Part shown: positions 22,535 through 34,500 of the stretch, piece by piece
How the letters are laid out: each line of letters opens with the position of its first letter
Position numbering within the stretch: the stretch's first letter is position 1
NCBI GenBank assembly: GCA_017607445.1
Contig: JAEVHH010000005.1
Span: forward strand, 625,001 to 689,000
Direction: 5' to 3'
Length of the DNA stretch: 64,000 nt
Source: Histoplasma ohiense
Lineage: Eukaryota; Ascomycota; Eurotiomycetes; Onygenales; Ajellomycetaceae
Made by a program: the position numbers and the translations under genes
The notes under the pieces: model-generated
Seen by the model: only the letters and a program-made list of their open reading frames with translations
Database searches by the model: none
What the model was told of the DNA's origin: nothing

Positions 22535-24220
22535 GTGCGTTTTCACACCACCACCACCACCACCATCACCACCACATTGCTTTTGCTCTACGTCGCGATC
22601 TCGCCTCTGCTGATATCTGCTGATAGCAAACAACTTGCCATGCCTGCTTTTCCAGATATTCGAGGGGATGGGCTAATTAGGGCTCAAAGGGCCTTGGAAG
22701 CGTTGCAGCAGGATCCGCAGCTACTCGATTACACAAGAAGACGATTCAGCGATTCTCCACCATCATACAAATCTCATCAGTCACACAACTCAACATTGTC
22801 TCAGAGTCCAATTCCGCCTGGTGAGGACCAGCGAATACGCGAAGAAAATCGACGACGCGAAGAGCAACGGTTTCGTCTCATTAAGGAGCATGAAGCGTCC
22901 AGTCCTTACGAACAATTCACGGCTCAGTGGAAGGCGGAGGTAAATCGGATCACCGACGCAGCTATGAACAGGACAGAACATGTCCCGATCGGTATAAGCT
23001 TCTACAGTCTCGCGCAAGAAAGTGTTAAGAAGCGGTGGATCGAGCAGGGCATCTGGAACGACAAGTGGAATGGTAGGACTACTTTGTCTTCAGCGAAGTG
23101 GAAGCATGAAGAGCCAGAAGAATCTGACTCGGAATCGGACACTGATGGAGCAGTGACACCCCAACCTCGCTTCTCTTTTTTTCCGACAGAGCCAAAACCC
23201 AGGCGGCAAAAAAGTGATCAAGAGAAGCAACTTATTGCAGAGCGGCGGGCCACACTCAAGCGTGAACGTGAGGCTTCACGCCCTTTTCATCAGTTTGTTT
23301 ACCAGGTGTTGAAAGAGAGTGAACTGATCCAAGGAAAGACAGGGAGTGAGGGAGTCACTGCCCCTGCTACTACCGCGGACGACATTAATACTCAAGCGTA
23401 CGAGAATATCAAGAGCACTTGGGTCCGACGAGGGATTTGGGACATAAAGTGGGGTATACTACCTGGGATGAGCTGGAAGCATGAGAGGCCTCTTGAGATT
23501 GGAGCTGATCTTCTCCCGCTTCCTCAGGTGAACTCCCTTGGGAGTGACTCCCACGATGCTGGAGAAGCACCTCTGCCACGTCTTTTTGGCCCCATTCCTC
23601 CCGATGAAACAGATGCTCGCCAAACATCTGGTATAGTGAGCACACCTCAGCGAGGACATTCTGCGGATAACTCGGTCAGATTCGCTAACGGTGACGCTGA
23701 GGATTCCTTGGAATCGAACTCACCTTCCGGGAGACAACGAGGAGAGGATGTTTCTCCCGTGACGGGGCAGATGGAACGATCTAGCGGACAGAGATTTTCT
23801 AGCGAAGATAGACAACCACCACTCAACAAAAGTTTTCTAGGCCCGGTACATTCATCAAGGGTATCAAAGTCTTCCCCAGAGAGACGATGTGGACGTCGGC
23901 AACCACCGAATCCATCCGCAGAGGTAACCTCTGGTGGACCGTCGTTACCGGGACCAGATGTAACTAGAACACTCTCTAAACCTGCTAGCACACCTCTACG
24001 TAGAAGCAAACGACTACAACAACAGCAACCACCGGAGCCTAGGGAAACTGAAATCCCAGGTGAGACGGCGTCTACCAAATCGCCTAGGGCTGTATCCAAA
24101 CGAAGACCAAAGCAAGCCACTGCAGCCAATTCAAAGTCCGTATTATCGGCTAGGTCTCAGGGAATATCCAAGAATCGACGCAAAAGTGCCAGGAGGGGGA
24201 AAAAGCAGGATGACCGGTAG
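22535..24220 (+). CDS. Uncharacterised protein with two copies of an unnamed domain
   Basis: One exon encodes up to 561 residues; I favour the start at 22640 (MPAFPDIRGDG), giving 526. The upstream 35 codons come from a CACCAC-rich tract and may be 5' untranslated DNA, although they could also form a hydrophobic signal-like start. Two similar blocks of about 100 residues are visible. The first runs from IKEHEASSPYEQF to VKKRWIEQGIWNDKW and AKWKHEEP; the second from REREASRPFHQF to IKSTWVRRGIWDIKW and SWKHERP. The C-terminal half is disordered, basic and proline-rich, with RRSKRLQQQQ, suggesting a nuclear or nucleic-acid-associated protein. I do not know the family and assign no function. Confidence 0.75.
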   Translation: MRFHTTTTTTITTTLLLLYVAISPLLISADSKQLAMPAFPDIRGDGLIRAQRALEALQQDPQLLDYTRRRFSDSPPSYKSHQSHNSTLSQSPIPPGEDQRIREENRRREEQRFRLIKEHEASSPYEQFTAQWKAEVNRITDAAMNRTEHVPIGISFYSLAQESVKKRWIEQGIWNDKWNGRTTLSSAKWKHEEPEESDSESDTDGAVTPQPRFSFFPTEPKPRRQKSDQEKQLIAERRATLKREREASRPFHQFVYQVLKESELIQGKTGSEGVTAPATTADDINTQAYENIKSTWVRRGIWDIKWGILPGMSWKHERPLEIGADLLPLPQVNSLGSDSHDAGEAPLPRLFGPIPPDETDARQTSGIVSTPQRGHSADNSVRFANGDAEDSLESNSPSGRQRGEDVSPVTGQMERSSGQRFSSEDRQPPLNKSFLGPVHSSRVSKSSPERRCGRRQPPNPSAEVTSGGPSLPGPDVTRTLSKPASTPLRRSKRLQQQQPPEPRETEIPGETASTKSPRAVSKRRPKQATAANSKSVLSARSQGISKNRRKSARRGKKQDDR

Positions 24221-24861
24221 AATTGGAGAACTTTGGGTTTGAGGTTTTGATTAATAAGGAGAAGGATTCTAGAGGGAAGATCGAAATGTACAGTACCATT
24301 TTTATTCCGTCCTGGTTCTGAGGACCCGATCCGTTTATCAAGATATACATAGCTCGTAGTAATTCTAGTCAACATCAAGTCGCATTTTCCTTATACGTTG
24401 TCAGTGTTATTTGAATATCACAAAACTTTGAAAGATCCAACCTCTCTATGTTTGCCAGCCGGTAATGAAGTTATTCACATCGCCCGAAGACAAAACTCGG
24501 AACTCTTGATCGAGCACTTCGATTGGGAAGGTCTCCCTCTGTGCTGAAGAAAGATCGCGTGGGTAATTTCCTCACTTCTGACCGCATATTCCTTTGTGAG
24601 TAAGAAAACACAAGTTCCAAAGGACTTGTTTTGTATAACTAACCAACTAACTGGTTAGTTTATAATTTTATTGACTATTTGTGAATAACCATGTTTGAAA
24701 AAATGTACGGAGTAGTTGTTGCTTGCTCGCTGTGGATTATGTCAGCAGAGGTTAGGTTCCTTTTAATGGCCCGTGCACGCTTGGATTATTTCGCATTTTA
24801 CAGCGATGAATGACGCCGCCGTCCGTTGAGAGCAACAACGATTCAATTCCACGTCGGAAAC
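24221..24861. other. Intergenic region with two hairpins
   Basis: Upstream of MRPL16 are two adjacent inverted repeats: ACAAGT and ACTTGT arms (about 24610-24630) and AACTAACC and GGTTAGTT arms (24637-24660). No gene is supported. Confidence 0.4.
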
Positions 24862-25714
24862 ATGGCCCCCCGATTAAATATTTTCCAGGGGCGTCAGTTA
24901 GACTCTCTGCGATCTACACGTGAGTACAATTCCCCCCATAGATTACGTTCTAAAGAACATACAACTTACACATAGTTTTTGATATAAAAAGCTTCCACGA
25001 CCTTACCCGCTTCCGCACGATGTTTCTCCACGACCTCCCCATCCTTCAACTGGCTAGTCCCAAAACACCGCGAGAAACGGAAGTCGCAAAAGGGCCGTCC
25101 TCGAATGCCCACCGGTGGTTCCTCCCGGGGAACAACGGTCATCTGGGGCGACTATGGCCTGCGGATGAAGGATCATGACCGTCGAGTGTCGGCAGATCAG
25201 CTGAAGATCGGCTATGAAACGATCCAGAAACGACTCAGAGGCATGAAGTACAAATTCTACCCACGAGTAGCTGCTAATATCGGTGTCTATACAAGTGGTA
25301 ACGAGCAGCGTATGGGGAAGGGCAAGGGTAAATTCGATTACTGGGCTGCGAGAGTCGCGGTTAATCGAATCATTTTCGAGCTGAAAGGGGATCTCCATGA
25401 GAAGGTGGCGCGGGAGGCGTTTAGGTTGGCAGCGGCCAAGATGCCTGGTATGTTTCTTTGAACTAGATCATGGTTTTCGGGCCGGATATTCCACTGTCGC
25501 AGACTGGCTTAAGAGAAGAAGAAGCTGACCCCGAATCTTCCTCACAGGGCTCTATGAATTCGTAAAAAAGGGCGATCCTCCCATAGTGGGTCTTACGAAA
25601 TTACAAAATGGTGTCACGCTGGAGTCATTGAAGAGGGCGCGGAGAGAAGTTCCATTGAATTCAGAGAAAAAAAACCCTCCATCTTCCCCGGAGGGTTCCG
25701 CTCCTTCGCAATAA
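24862..25714 (+). CDS. MRPL16: Mitochondrial ribosomal protein L16 (uL16m)
   Basis: Three exons, 24862..24919, 24992..25447 and 25548..25714, give 226 residues. The protein is the mitochondrial form of the large-subunit protein uL16, which sits near the peptidyl-transferase centre. Family signatures are clear: KGRPRMPTGGSSRGTTVIWG, YGLRMKDHDRRVSADQLKIG and SGNEQRMGKGKGKFDYWAAR. The C-terminus contains LYEFVKKGDPPIVGLTKL, contributed by exon 3. The first 19 codons plus the start of exon 2 look like a presequence. The gene converges with RFC5, leaving about 410 nt between stop codons. Confidence 0.93.
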
Positions 25715-26127
25715 ATATTCTTTTTTTTTCTTTCTCAGTTTACATGTACATCACGGCGTTGTAATATTCCCATATCTCCAAGAATAGAAGACTTTCCCCA
25801 GATAAACGCTGGTTTGTATTCCTGCGGTGCGGAAAATATAACACGGATCGTGCCTGGAAATTTACTGCGGCGAGGTTGTAGGAATTGGCAACGGGCATTT
25901 TGGGATTATAAAGTGGGAAATGAATACAATTGATTTTGTACAATTGGATTGTAGTGTTGGACGATGGCATATTATTCTCCCTTACTCGATGCACCTCAAG
26001 ACCAAGCCATAAACCATCGGATAGCAATAAGCTAGATCCCAATTTCGCAGATTTCTCGGAACAAAAACCAGTCACAAAAAAGCCAGGTAACGCTATACGC
26101 TAACGACATGGAGAGAGGTGCAAGTAT
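25715..26127. other. Convergent intergenic region
   Basis: This gap lies between the stop codons of MRPL16 and RFC5 and should contain both 3' ends. No other feature is visible. Confidence 0.5.
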
Positions 26128-27529
26128 TTAGAATTCAAGGCCCATCAAGTAACTGCCATATCGTTAGAAAAAAAAACAAAGGTAAAATGGCAGGACACTT
26201 GCATGAAATCTGGGTGCAATGAAACTTACCTCTCGAGTACTCGCATAAATTTGGCAACAAACGCTTCAAGATGAAATATAACTTTCTGTGACGATTTACA
26301 CCATTAGCATGTTGTTCTGTAGAACACATCCACTTCATTATTAACGTACACTTCCAAGCTTTATTCTATGTTCGTAAAAGGCCGCCCATTTGATAACTTC
26401 AGGTTTCAACGCGTCGTCGATTTTGGGTATTAGTTTGAAAGTCAATGTCTGCGGATCAGAAGTTAGTATACAAATTTCAAAATTCTATAGATTGAGTGGA
26501 GGTTGCATGATTTACCCTGAGTATGGTTGTTGGGGGGATACAATGCGTTAACAGGTCGTATAATTTTGCGCGAACCTGAAGAATTCTTCCAGGCGAACGA
26601 TCTGCCATGATTTCATCTGCAATCAAGGAAATCAATGCCTCCCAGTCTGGTGGCGGGATAGGAGTATCATCCGTGACTTTCTCGCTGTTGGTAATGAACT
26701 TTAGTTAGTCGAGCTTATCTCTCGGGGCTGGCGAAAGCTGTTGATCGGAGCTCACTTCTGTGCATATATAGCTTCTAACATGAGAAGAGCACGCCTAAGA
26801 TTCCGCCCACTTTCCTTAGCTATCCGCTTGTTAAGGCCTGGCGCCTCTGTCCAGCCTTCTTTTTTCACTGCAAGTTTCAACACTTGGCATATTTCAGCCT
26901 CGGCGGGCGCGGCGACTCTAACAAGGAGGGTTCTGGATCGAATGGGAGCGATGATATTCGCTGTGCTGTTGGCAAGAAGAATAAGTCTTAGGTTTGGACT
27001 GTATTTTTCCATCGTCCTTCGTAGGGCTGCCTGCGCATCTCGCGTGAGATGATCTGCCTCATTAATCACAACGACCTTAAATCGCTGCTTCGCGGACAAG
27101 TCGACCTGCTGCGTTTGCGCAACCTCCTTTAGAAGTTCCTGCACCACAACCCGGTCGTAATTCCCGACATCGGACGGCGTGATTTCAAGGTGGTAGATGG
27201 AGGAGACAATATTGAATTCCAGCTTGCGATTGCTGGTGGTTTGAAAGATCCGCGCATCGATCTTAATCTTTTCGACTCCGGGACCAAAGAGTTCTTTAAG
27301 TGTAGCAATTATTCTGGTTTTCTTTCCTGCCCCCGACGGTCCATAAACGAGAAGGTGGGGGAAATCGCCGCTTTGCGCCTGTGAAGGAACTCTAGTCAGT
27401 GGAGAAGGAATACTTGTTTTGCTTGAGTTGTTGATTTCTTACAAGCGATTTTAATCGAGCAGAAAGGTCATTATGGTAGGTGAGAGAATCAAGGCTTCTA
27501 GGCCTAAGCCTATCAACGAGAAGTGCCAT
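26128..27529 (-). CDS. RFC5: Replication factor C small subunit 5 (human RFC3 type)
   Basis: Six exons, complement(26128..26152, 26230..26285, 26350..26448, 26516..26684, 26756..27378, 27443..27529), give 352 residues. It is a small AAA+ subunit of the PCNA clamp loader. The start MALLVDRLRPRSL is typical. The nucleotide-binding loop is LLVYGPSGAGKKTR. The Walker B position reads VVINEADHL, with N in place of the second acidic residue, as in this subunit of yeast and human, which does not hydrolyse ATP. AALRRTMEKYSPNLRLIL and IAPIRSR contain the SRC-type arginine region. YLMGLEF at the C-terminus is family-typical. The last exon is only 25 nt. Matches to yeast Rfc5 extend along the whole length. 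Confidence 0.94.
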
Positions 27530-28111
27530 TTGTCAATGGTAAATAGGGTATTGGGATGTGAAATGTAGGTGTTCAACCTTGGACAACTTCATATCGGAGA
27601 GATTTAACTTTGACGCGTGCTGGCTGTAGGCGCGATTAATTGGTGGTCTGTGCTTCTGCTTACTACTCCAACGGTGAGAGGGGAAGAGTGAAAGGCAGGG
27701 AGTAGTACCGTACTCATTCAACGTTGAAATTAATTCTATGTAGATGTGAGAAGAGACATGCTCATTACTGGTATTTCATTCTCAGAAACATCCAGTTTAT
27801 CCCGAAGAACGCCATTTATGATTTGAAACTCTGATCGCCCCCCCAAAAAAGATAGTGTACAGATAATAGTTACAAAAGCCATAATACTTCAAATGATTTC
27901 TCTATGTACAGTTATCGCCGTTGGGCGGGTAGATGTAATAGTTTTCGTTCGATTGCAATGTAATAGGGCGGACTGGAGGTGGAACTGGTTATCCAATCTT
28001 GCAAGAATGATTCACCAGTCCATAACCATTCTGAATGGAAAAGGCATTGAGATGTTGTCCGCAAAACCTAATGCTAGTGGGTAGTTTGTTTGAGAAATTG
28101 AAATGAGAAGA
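27530..28111. other. Intergenic region between RFC5 and COX11
   Basis: This gap holds the presumed RFC5 promoter and the COX11 3' end. Short open frames on both strands have no motif. Nothing else is seen. Confidence 0.4.
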
Positions 28112-29124
28112 CTAGGTTGGAATCGCCATTCCTGGAATCGGCTTCAGTACCCCATTTGAATCATATCGAGCCTCTGCAGTAGAATGTTCCATTAGCTGCT
28201 AATCCGAAAAATCCACCGGACACCGACTCTAATTGAAACCTCCCACTTACTGAAAAAAGTATACGACAGTGTAATAGTTTCAATGTTTCTCATAGCCGGA
28301 TCATTGACAAAATCCGGATCTATGAAAAAAAATACCGGCATATCCACAGATTCGCCCGCGCTCAATCTCTGTTCCTCGAAGCAGAAGCACTGAATTTTGC
28401 TGAAGTATGGAGACACCTGCGCCGGAGTAACGCTGTACGTAGCAACGCCGATGATGTCCTCGGGACCCTTGTTTGTTGCTGTATAAAACGCCAACGCCGT
28501 TTCTCCAGGGAGAACTCTAACTTCCCGCTGCTGAGGGGTGAATTTCCAGGGTAGGACGTCGGATACCGATCCGTTGAATGTAATTCGTAATCGACGGGAT
28601 GAGGTTACGGGTTTGAGGCGAGAGGCGGGGTTTTCTTCTGTGCGGTGCGTTTGGACAGGCTGACCGTTCCAGCCGGTCTGTTGGCATATCTATTTTTACC
28701 GTTTAACTAATGTTAGCGACAATATGTAGACATCGTGCGGAAACTGTAGGATAGCCAAGAAATATATATATCAAAAGAAAATAAAAGACGAAATACCATT
28801 TTGTACATGGGAACCGACCCGTATGCGAGCGCAACAGTTCCGATAATTAAGCTGATGGTGTAGTACCTAAAAGAGAGGCATTGGCATATTTTTGTAAATC
28901 GGTTGTGACAAAAGAAGGGCTAACTGAAAAACTACCACTTACAAGGAAGATTGATTTTTAGAATACGACATCTTACTCTGTAGAGAGGGCGAGGGAATCT
29001 GCTGTTGTCGTGCAGATGGGGTAGAAGAGACATGACGCTGTTGTCTGCATACAAAAGAGCGAATGGAAAATGGCCCCGGCCCTAGAAGCCTTCGACTCCA
29101 TATAGAAGATATCCGCGGCACCAT
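28112..29124 (-). CDS. COX11: Cytochrome c oxidase assembly protein COX11
   Basis: Four exons, complement(28112..28173, 28251..28689, 28797..28866, 28943..29124), give 250 residues. COX11 is an inner-membrane copper chaperone that delivers copper to the CuB site of cytochrome oxidase subunit 1. A basic serine-rich presequence (MVPRISSIWSRRLL) precedes a single membrane segment (YYTISLIIGTVALAYGSVPM). The intermembrane-space domain follows, with the copper-ligand motif CFCFEEQ and the family-typical ALAFYTATNKGPEDIIGVAT. The C-terminus VLKPIPGMAIPT comes from the last exon. The frame stays open upstream of 29124, so a start further upstream (29235 at most) is possible. It is transcribed in the same direction as its neighbours RFC5 and the TMEM135-like gene. 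Confidence 0.93.
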
Positions 29125-29537
29125 AGTAGCAAATCGTATTTCTCTAGCATTTGTGAGAACGGGTTTGATCCAATCCATGAGGGAAGTTCTAACGTCGCTT
29201 GAGCGAGATCGAATCCCGATGGATATCCACATCAACCACGTGATTATACGCTACTCATTCTGCAGTTGACCAGATCGGCTGCCATGCGGATATAGTTTTG
29301 ACCGTGTAAATATTTCCGGGGTTCAGTTAAAGATGTATACGATGGATATTTTCTTCAAAGCTAGTTCAAAACAAAGTCAAGTGTCATTTCCCTATTTTAT
29401 ATAGAAGAAACAACAATTAAAGGAACCCTACAGATTACTGCAAAATATGATAGGTATCGTATGATAATAAAAAAGTACAGTTAGTTATATATATTGAATT
29501 GACTGTCGTGAATAAACCACCAAAGCTTTCAAGAGAT
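29125..29537. other. Intergenic region upstream of COX11
   Basis: About 410 nt of A/T-rich DNA separate the COX11 start from the TMEM135-like stop codon. No repeat or motif of note was seen. Confidence 0.4.
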
Positions 29538-31543
29538 CTAATGATTGAAGATCTGGGCCAGAACCCTTCCAAATACGCCTCGGATCATTTCTGGTCTCTC
29601 CTGGATAGCAGTTATGAGTATTGCGGTGCTCACGGAGAATGCGGCTTGCTCTCTCCATTGATCCTGTTTTGAGACAGAGGAGGAACGGTTAGTTTTTCGT
29701 GTTTAATAAAGTAAGAAAATAAAAAGAAGTTGTGTAACCAGGACAAATTCAGGCATATTCAGTGAGGAAATTTTCCGCTTGGTGGCATCTCTATCTTGAA
29801 AACATACCTTCTTATCATATCTTCGCGGCAACAACGTCACCGCAGCCCTCGGCGCCACAAAAAGCGCAAGCTCCAGCCTCTTCTTCGCGTTCTCAACCAA
29901 AATGCTCCACCCGCACATCATGCATCCAGCAGCAACACATAACCCGGAGTCCCACATCATAGGCGTGACAAGCTTCGGGCTAAATAACCTAGGTCCCAGT
30001 CTCGTTCGCGCCAGACAAACGGAGTAGTAGAAAATACTAATAAAGCAACTGAGAAAGGCAGAGGAGCGGAGTGCGTTTTTCACCGCGTTGGCGAATACGG
30101 TTACGGACCGTGATCGCCAGCGCAACGCGAGATGGATAGGTAGATATGTGGCACAGGCGAAGTGGAAGGCTTTGGCAAATCTCCATAGGGCATGTTTTTC
30201 ACAGCTGGGGCCGCAGCCCATGTGCACAAGCTCGCAGGGAAAAGGGATTGTCTTCTCTGGGTCCCCCCATTCCCGAGGTAAGTTATAATCATCACACATG
30301 GATTGTAATGGAGGTTTATTTTCTGATGGTTTTCCGTACTCCCACTCGGTCCGTCTGGCTGAGCGGAGTGCTTCGATCAGCCGATTGTCAATCTGCGCAG
30401 CGTCTTCGATCCACCTTCTGTAGGGGGCTGGTAATCTCTCTGGTAGATAGAACCACGCCCACATGATTATGGCAGAGCTTGTAGCAAAAACTCCAGCGTC
30501 TGCTAATCGAGGGGAGATAGACTCCGCATATGTCCATTTTCTTCGTGCCTCTCTACGTTTTCGCCAACGTTCCCATGCCATGCATGCAACAGCATCCGTT
30601 GCTCTGATGACCGCAAAAAGACTTAGGTCAAGTGTTTTCCCGGCCAGACCAGGGGGTTCTGGAGCTTTTCTTTGGTTTCTCCGGTTTGCCTTTGAGGCTA
30701 TCGCAGCCTCTTCCTCCGAACGGGAAGTAGCAGCACTTGGCGGGACTTCACCATTAGAGTTAATGATGGGAAAGCAGATCCACCCGGATAAAAGGGCTGC
30801 AAGAAAGCGAATAGTGCGCAATAAACTCTGTGTTATGGCAGGTCGAGCTCTGCCCTTTCCCTTAGTCCAAGTTCTCGTGATTCTCGTGAAGAGAGGCTCG
30901 AAGACTGCTGGTAGTAGAGTTGACCCTCCGGCGAGCAAGGCGCAAAAAGTCGGAAACCTGTTCCAACGAAATGGCCTGCTTAAAATCTTAAAAAGCTATT
31001 AAGGGGGTCGCCAAAAGTCAGTGCTTTTCTGGTTGGTATAGTCCATTCGTAGTTCGAGTGAATAGATACGTAAATCAGAAAACTAATGTAGGGGGTTTTT
31101 AAGGAATCCAGACGCACGCGATTGAGTTTCTCTTCGTTGTTCAAATCTTTTCTGCGAATTACATGGAGAAAAGCTATGAGTTTAGGTCCAGTGACAGTAA
31201 GATATCCCAGGGCATAAGCGCGGAGTATTCTGTGTCCAAACTCAAATTCAGGTTGTCAGTATTAATAATATAAAAGAAAAAAATGGCATACAGCATCTGT
31301 AGGTTTTGCGACAGGCAAAATACGTCCCAACCACGAGAAATCAAGAGTAGTCACAGCTGCTGGTGAGAGCACTCCACCTACGGCTTTAGGATGTTCGCGT
31401 TCAGTTTGCGAGGTTGAGCATGGAGAAATTGTGCTTCCATGTTCATGGCTCGTGGAAGAAAATACATAACCCCCTTGTATAAAATACGGGGACGCAGGAT
31501 TGGAGATTTTCGGAAGAAAAATAATTCTAGAGGAAATGTGCAT
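29538..31543 (-). CDS. TMEM135-like multi-spanning membrane protein
   Basis: Four exons, complement(29538..29663, 29808..30986, 31118..31240, 31292..31543), give 559 residues, all introns in phase 0. The protein has several hydrophobic segments and a cysteine-containing segment, LVHMGCGPSCEKHALWRF, that fits the N-terminal cysteine-rich domain of TMEM135. A second family-like stretch is CALLAGGSTLLPAVFEPLF. TMEM135 proteins are linked to peroxisomes and mitochondria in animals; the fungal function is not established. The C-terminal exon (from DQWREQAAFSVSTA) is clear by frame and splice sites. The N-terminal exon is less certain, and MHISSRIIF at 31543 is the first available methionine. Confidence 0.72.
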
Positions 31544-34500
31544 GTTAACGAAGATATTCTCCTCCTAGCTAGTCCTGACTTCTGTCAGAAAGAAAGGAGC
31601 CGGCGCGCGATGCTGATGTATTTCTACCGCATCCACAGGCGGTTGGTACTCACCCACGCAACTACGCCCAAGGATGGTAACAAGCGAAGATAAGGTCCTG
31701 TTTCGAATGATCGAGAGTGATCAACAGGCAAGCACAACTGTGTTTCCTGGCTAAATGAGGATAGTACTAATAATAACAATATAATACTGTAGGGCAGAAA
31801 CGTCATCGATGAGGATACCTGTAGAGTAAGAAGAAAACATGCGCTACCTCTGATCGCGAAGTTCCCGGTTTGTTTAAGGCCATTTGCATCCTTGATTTTT
31901 CCAAGCGAGAGGAACAAGGAGCGCGTTCGTCGCATCCAAGACCTCGCGATGGTTGGCAAGTCACTTGATCTGAGCTAAGCTTTTGTTGGAGGGATTCGAT
32001 TGGCTGGCGGTAACTAAGCTTTTTTGCCCCAATGGCCTAGAACTTTTGTAGATGTATTTTGAATGTATTGTATATAGCACGCAACATTTCTTGCGATACT
32101 CTCTCACCCCTACTAACAGAGGGCTAGGGATGGTGAAGGGTTAGGATAAGGTGTTAGAATTAGAGATTAGACTAATGGCTAAGATCCGGTTCAATTCGTG
32201 GGTTTAAAGCGAATGAACGTCACGATAAGTTTGAACTCTGCCGAATGTCGTTTTTTGAGAGTTCTGTCATTGTGTAGTTAACCAGATAAGCCACCATTAG
32301 TTAAGCTCGGCTTCCAACAGAAAACCATGGGTGTTTGACTGACTACAAGTCCCAGACAAGTAGTGGGGGCGAAGCGAATTGCCACGGGTGCCTCCGGCCC
32401 CCCGGCACCTGGCATGTTTAACTATATACCGGGTATGGACCCCTATAGCCTTAGCCTCCGATGTGATCTTCTTGTCGAGTGCTTGATGCCTACCCGTGCT
32501 TGGTTCCCACTGCAAGGCCAATGTAGAGCAAATAAACAGAAAATCAAGGCGGTGGATTTGATGTTGAATACAATCCCCATGCGGCGAGTGACGTCAGTTT
32601 GGATGCGCTCTGCGTGATCAGGTAAGATCTGGAAAGATACCGACAGGGACATATCACGCTCCTATCTCAAAAGCAATCACTTTTAACCTCGCAACTCCTT
32701 TTACGGCAACATCCAGGAACCGTTGGCCCAGAAAGCAGCCTTCAGAAAGCTTGAAATTTCAGCCCAGCCCATCCTCCCTCAGGCAACCGTGCGTATCACC
32801 ACTTTCCTCCAAGTCTTCCCACGCTTGTGTGATCTGATCGATAACTTCATTCATACCAGCGGCATTAATATTTCGCAACTCTCTAATGACACTCTAACAG
32901 ATCACGAGACAGGAGCATCTCATCCATGGATCTTCGGCTCCTGGGCCTTGCCGCATTGTAAAATTTTCCATCGCTTGGCAAAGAACACCATTTCCCCAGT
33001 GGGGTATGTCGAGAAGGTCTTGAAATTAAACACATTTGGAGTATCCTGATACTTTTCGTCAATAATTTTGAAAATTCTCTAGAAAAATGTGCTCTTACCG
33101 TAGGTTCAAAAGCACGTCAAAATTTTCGAAACTGATTATGCATAGTGTCCCTCAAATGTTATTCCATTCAACAGACTGTTGGTATTTTCTGCACGCATAC
33201 CAATTTCATTGTACAGATGGAAAACGGTGAAATAAAGTCTTCCATATGTTTGCAGTATTATTTTCACTCTGCATTAAATTAGCATATTACTAAAAAAAGA
33301 AGTTGATACAGAAGCAGAAAAAAAAGCTACAATTTGAGTGAAGAGATGTAGTGAGGAGTCATGCCAAGCGGCATAGGAAATGATGTGATGTGTGCTGCCT
33401 TAACAGTGACAGATATCCATCTGTTGAGGTATTACACAGCGGTATCCATCTCGATGTAGACACTTTTCATGGAAATGGATTTTTTTGTGATTGGGGTGGC
33501 TCAGATACACTGGCGGCAACAAGCTCTGTGTTTTTTTAATGCTTGATGATTGGGGATTCAGTTTGCTAAGTCGCCTTTCTCAAACTCACTATAGCAATTA
33601 ATTAGCATTTACATCACAGACATATGGCTGGTGAAAATATGCTCAGCTTACTTGGTTGCGAGAGTCCAGATGCCAGATTCTCAAAGATGTTATAAAGACA
33701 CTTATCATCACCTCCACAACGTTCCACATCATGACTAAGAGAATCCATACCTTCAGCCAGGATCCAATCGAGAAAAGCATTTAGACAGGGTATAAATCTC
33801 TGATGGTTTTAGATCCCAAGTGTGGGACACAGCGGCTTATGCGATCTCTGGCTCGTTTCATCTTACACTCTTGTGACTTAGGGTTTTTCCGGCACTGCTG
33901 ATAATGCTTAGAGCCCTGCCTTTACCGAAAGCTGTCGGGTTGAATGTGCAGGGTCAAATTTCGGATTTATGACGGCAATGATCTCAACCGATAGTACTAG
34001 GCATATGGCTTAAATCCCGTGAGCAATTTACTTGAAGAACTGTTCGTGGGAATGAGGCACAAGTGAGAATTAAAGCAACTTTGTCAGAGAGTGGGGAGGG
34101 CTGTTGGACGAGAATAGAATAAATGCTGAGATATGAGAAAACCCCTGGATGGGGCCCCTAAACGGGCCTGGAAGCTGCAAACAGCACTGAGCAACGGAGG
34201 AGTTACGCGAAGTGGATTTAGTTAAATAGTTTAAAATGTGGATGAAACGGGCCGATTCAAACTGAGCAGGTACCAGCAAATTGGGTCTCTCTTTTGGGAC
34301 GCAGCGTCGAACTGTTCCTTGTCGCCTGGGAATAGAATTTCTTGCAGCGTGTCAGAACCTTGAAGATCAAAGATACTCAAAACTCCCCAATATGGACTAG
34401 ACTCGCCGAATAACTGCTGACTAAGAGTCAGCATCAACTTTAGGAATAGCGTGTATTATGCGACCAACTCTACGGGATGCAATTACGGGACTTTACTGAC

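Noticed and set aside
26741..27052. Plus-strand frame inside RFC5
   Set aside because: It is antisense to a well-conserved RFC5 exon.
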